A stretch of DNA of 7,486 bases, taken from Sva-07 sp964549065 (GTDB lineage Bacteria > Actinomycetota > Acidimicrobiia > Acidimicrobiales > Ilumatobacteraceae). The translations under genes were made by a program, and so were the position numbers. Location of the stretch: positions 1 to 7,486 of the forward strand of contig CAZJUC010000171.1 of the NCBI GenBank assembly GCA_964549065.1, in the 5' to 3' direction. Below, in pieces: positions 5,848 through 7,486 of the stretch. Within the stretch, counting starts at the first letter, position 1. Every line of letters starts with the position of its first letter. Under the pieces are notes generated by a model, which had not been told where the DNA came from, ran no database searches, and saw nothing but the letters and a program-made list of their open reading frames with translations.

Positions 5848-7299
5848 TCAGGGCGTGTAGGTGCCCAACGAACCGTTGTAGTCGACGACCTCGCCAGCCG
5901 GCGAGAACACCTTGGCGGTGTCGTCCCACACCACGAGCTGTGTGCCCTCGGGGTAGAACGCGTCCTCGGCGTTCATCGACGCCGAGATGCCGTCGGCCAC
6001 CAGCGCAGGCGTGTAGTCGATGTTGCGCACGGCGTTCATGATGCCTTCCCGGCTGAAGTTGCCTGCCTCGAGTGCCTGCTCGGCCGCGTGGACGGCGAGT
6101 TCCATCGAGAGCCAACCTGCCAGCGCCGACTGGTCACCGGCGTTGGTGTCCGGGGCGTAGGTCGCCATGGCCTCGAGGAACGTCTGCACCCCTTCGTCGT
6201 CGGCGTACTCGTCGCTCGTGGCGAACTTGGCGTTGCTCGACGTGAACACGCCGTCGCTGCCGCCGTTGTCGACGAGAGCGTCGAAGAAGAGCGGGTTCGC
6301 GCAGGTGGCGGTGACGTAGACCCGAGGGTTGAAGTCGGGGTTCGCCGCCTTGACGTTGCCGAGTTCGGACATGAACGCAGCGCACTGGGCGCCGAGCGGC
6401 ACGGCCAGGATCGAGTCGGGGTTCGCCTGCACGAGGTTGGTCATCTGACCGCTCGGGGCGCCCGAGTCGGCGGGGTCGATGACTTCCTCGGCGATGATCT
6501 CGAGGCCGTTCTCGGCCGCCAGGTCGGCGTAGCTGTCGGCGTAGGACTGACCGAACTCGTTGTTCACGTAGAACAGCGCGGTGGTCGAGCCTCCCTCGGC
6601 AGCGGCATCCTCGGCCCACACCCGCGACTCGATGGCGTAGGGCACCAGCAGGCCGGAGCTCCACGGGTACTCCTCGATGTTGCCCCAGTCGGAGGCGCCG
6701 GTCGCCGCCCACAGGTGCGGGATGCACTGGGCGTTGAGATCGGCCTGCACGGCGAGGTTGTTCGGCGAGCCGATGATGCCCGACAAGATGTCGACCTGGT
6801 CGTCGAAGACGAGTTCGTCGACGTTGGTCTTGGTGAGATCCGCGGTGTACTGGTCGTCCTTGATGATCAACTCGATCGGCTCGCCGTCGAGGCCGCCGTT
6901 GGTGTCGTTGTACCAGTCGATGTAGGCCTGCTGGCCGGCGCCGAGCGGGGCGAAGAGCACCGCCGGGCCGCCGGAGAGCGGGATCGAGGTACCGATCGTG
7001 AGGCCCCCTTCGATCTGCGCGGTCGCAGCATCCGGGTCGTCGCACACCTCGGTGTCGATCACGAACTCGGCGCCGGACCCGCCGCCGTCACCGTCGGTGG
7101 TGTCGGGCGCGTCCGTGCTGTCGGGTGCGTCGGTGCTGTCCGGTGCGTCGGTGCTGTCCGGTGCGTCGGTGCTGTCCGGCGCATCGGTTTCGACGGGTGT
7201 GGTGTCCCCGGTGTCTGCCGTGTCGTCGTCGCTGCCGCACGCGGCGAGCGTCAGTGCGCCGACAGCGGCGAGCGCCATCAGCTTCTTGGTCTTGACCAT
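5848..7299 (-). CDS. ABC transporter substrate-binding lipoprotein, LivK-type (branched-chain amino acid/amide family)
   Basis: Captures a small solute outside the cell and delivers it to an ABC importer; the family binds branched-chain amino acids, amides, urea and related compounds, and the ligand here is unknown. The 483 residues begin with KTKK, a hydrophobic core and lipobox LAAC (Cys21). Residues 22-78 are a disordered acidic linker containing five tandem copies of a DAPDST unit (39-68). The type I periplasmic-binding fold (Peripla_BP_6-like) starts about residue 98 with LTIGTSIPLSGG and includes GIIGSPNN near 174-181, a FYVNNEFGQSYADSY strand-helix turn, and a long C-terminal lobe. Cysteines 86, 192 and two later ones could form disulfides. 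The ATG at 7299 is preferred because it starts the lipoprotein signal and has a GAGGGGGA ribosome site; the frame stays open upstream but is Arg/Thr/Pro-rich shadow. A gene tail ends 43 bases upstream, so it is probably the distal gene of an operon. Confidence 0.95.
   Translation of the reverse strand: MVKTKKLMALAAVGALTLAACGSDDDTADTGDTTPVETDAPDSTDAPDSTDAPDSTDAPDSTDAPDTTDGDGGGSGAEFVIDTEVCDDPDAATAQIEGGLTIGTSIPLSGGPAVLFAPLGAGQQAYIDWYNDTNGGLDGEPIELIIKDDQYTADLTKTNVDELVFDDQVDILSGIIGSPNNLAVQADLNAQCIPHLWAATGASDWGNIEEYPWSSGLLVPYAIESRVWAEDAAAEGGSTTALFYVNNEFGQSYADSYADLAAENGLEIIAEEVIDPADSGAPSGQMTNLVQANPDSILAVPLGAQCAAFMSELGNVKAANPDFNPRVYVTATCANPLFFDALVDNGGSDGVFTSSNAKFATSDEYADDEGVQTFLEAMATYAPDTNAGDQSALAGWLSMELAVHAAEQALEAGNFSREGIMNAVRNIDYTPALVADGISASMNAEDAFYPEGTQLVVWDDTAKVFSPAGEVVDYNGSLGTYTP
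7096..7185 (-). repeat. Five tandem 18-base repeats encoding DAPDST units
   Basis: Five consecutive 18-base units within the binding-protein gene encode Asp-Ala-Pro-Asp-Ser-Thr, the last ending Thr-Thr. The inner units are nearly identical at the DNA level (GTCCGGTGCGTCGGTGCT pattern on the plus strand) and the outer ones carry synonymous changes. The repeat forms most of the linker between the lipidated Cys21 and the binding domain. Confidence 0.95.
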
Positions 7300-7302
7300 G
7301 GT

Positions 7303-7318
7303 CAGAGTTCCCCCTCTG
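7303..7318 (-). promoter_or_regulatory. Ribosome site of the binding-protein gene, presented in a small hairpin
   Basis: On the minus strand CAGAG, GGGGAA and CTCTG form a 5-bp stem with a 6-base loop, so the GAGGGGGA Shine-Dalgarno lies in the loop and one arm. It ends nine bases before the ATG at 7299. The ribosome site is clear; any regulatory role of the hairpin is speculative. Confidence 0.55.
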
Positions 7319-7342
7319 GTTGGGTGTCGCATTGGAGTTGGT

Positions 7343-7486
7343 TCACGATGCGGAATCGTCGTCCCCTTCGGGCGGCGAGGCAGCGTTGTCGAGGTTAGTC
7401 GGTGCCGTGTCCGGGGCGCCAGAGCCCTGACGTGCATCGTCGACGGGCTCGCCGGCGGGCGAGCTCGCCGCAGGCTCGCTTGTCGT
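7343..7486 (-). CDS. C-terminal tail of an unidentified gene running in from the right edge
   Basis: Only the last 47 residues are visible, ending PPEGDDDSAS and a TGA. The tail is rich in Asp, Glu, Pro, Ala and Ser with no predicted fold. Of the three minus-strand frames, this one has the highest third-position G/C and a normal acidic composition; the other two are Arg-rich or meet a stop early. It is probably a disordered extension of a protein in the same operon as the binding protein, for example a permease or ATPase of the importer, but nothing visible proves this. The stop is 43 bases before the binding-protein start. Confidence 0.5.
   Translation of the reverse strand, partial: TTSEPAASSPAGEPVDDARQGSGAPDTAPTNLDNAASPPEGDDDSAS

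Noticed and set aside
5834..5852. Two direct copies of TCGATCAGG ten bases apart near the end of the binding-protein gene
   Set aside because: Short, partly in the stop-codon region, and without a third copy; likely chance.
6088..7398. Plus-strand open frame of 436 residues opposite the binding-protein gene
   Set aside because: Its composition is the Val/Gly/Arg/Asp-rich antisense pattern of a high-GC gene; it holds no domain and would be antisense to a well-supported lipoprotein.
7300..7437. 46-residue N-terminal extension of the binding protein
   Set aside because: It would bury the lipoprotein signal behind a basic, Pro/Thr-rich stretch and bypass the ribosome site just before 7299.
7458..7469. 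12-base palindrome GGCGAGCTCGCC with a further flanking GCTCGCC copy
   Set aside because: It sits within the probable coding tail at the right edge and is made of common GC-rich codons; it is weak as an independent signal.
1..7486. CRISPR, tRNA/rRNA, insertion sequence, toxin-antitoxin or defence genes
   Set aside because: I looked for direct-repeat arrays, tRNA-like cloverleaves, transposase motifs and terminal repeats and saw none; the gene set is metabolic, transport and envelope.

Overview
The window reads as chromosomal DNA of a high-GC actinobacterium. The dense coding with strong G/C at third codon positions, the many acidic low-complexity lipoproteins, the start codons lying just downstream of TAnnnT boxes, and the protein flavours fit an Acidimicrobiia (Ilumatobacter-like) genome. 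That lineage call is inference from style, not from a marker gene. No rRNA, tRNA, CRISPR array, insertion sequence or phage gene was seen.

Layout, left to right. On the minus strand: an NAD(P)-dependent aldehyde dehydrogenase cut by the left edge (1-1183); 78 bases upstream of it a CsoR/CstR/FrmR-family regulator (1262-1528); then a 132-base gap holding a G/C-tract box, a likely -10 and a perfect 10+1+10 inverted repeat; then pgi (1661-3208), preceded by pgl (3220-3882), the two being 11 bases apart and almost surely one transcript. A 66-base divergent promoter region separates pgl from a plus-strand rarD-type EamA transporter (3949-4884). Next come two small plus-strand lipoproteins (4939-5415 and 5412-5732), overlapping by four bases. 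A GC-rich hairpin sits in the convergent gap. On the minus strand from the right edge are the acidic C-terminal tail of an unidentified gene (7343-7486) and, 43 bases downstream, a LivK-type ABC substrate-binding lipoprotein (5848-7299).

Functionally, pgl and pgi join the oxidative pentose-phosphate branch to glycolysis. The regulator and aldehyde dehydrogenase may form a sensor-plus-detoxification unit: the regulator keeps the two cysteines of the family but has Gly where copper-sensing CsoR has a His ligand, pointing to a sulfur or aldehyde (thiol-based) signal rather than Cu(I). The binding protein probably serves a branched-chain amino acid/amide ABC importer whose other genes lie beyond the right edge. 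The most original material is small: a 158-residue lipoprotein built of two 63-residue Cys-containing repeats, the mirrored promoter between pgl and rarD, and the operator-like palindromes near the regulator. I did not find a convincing new defence or mobile system here.
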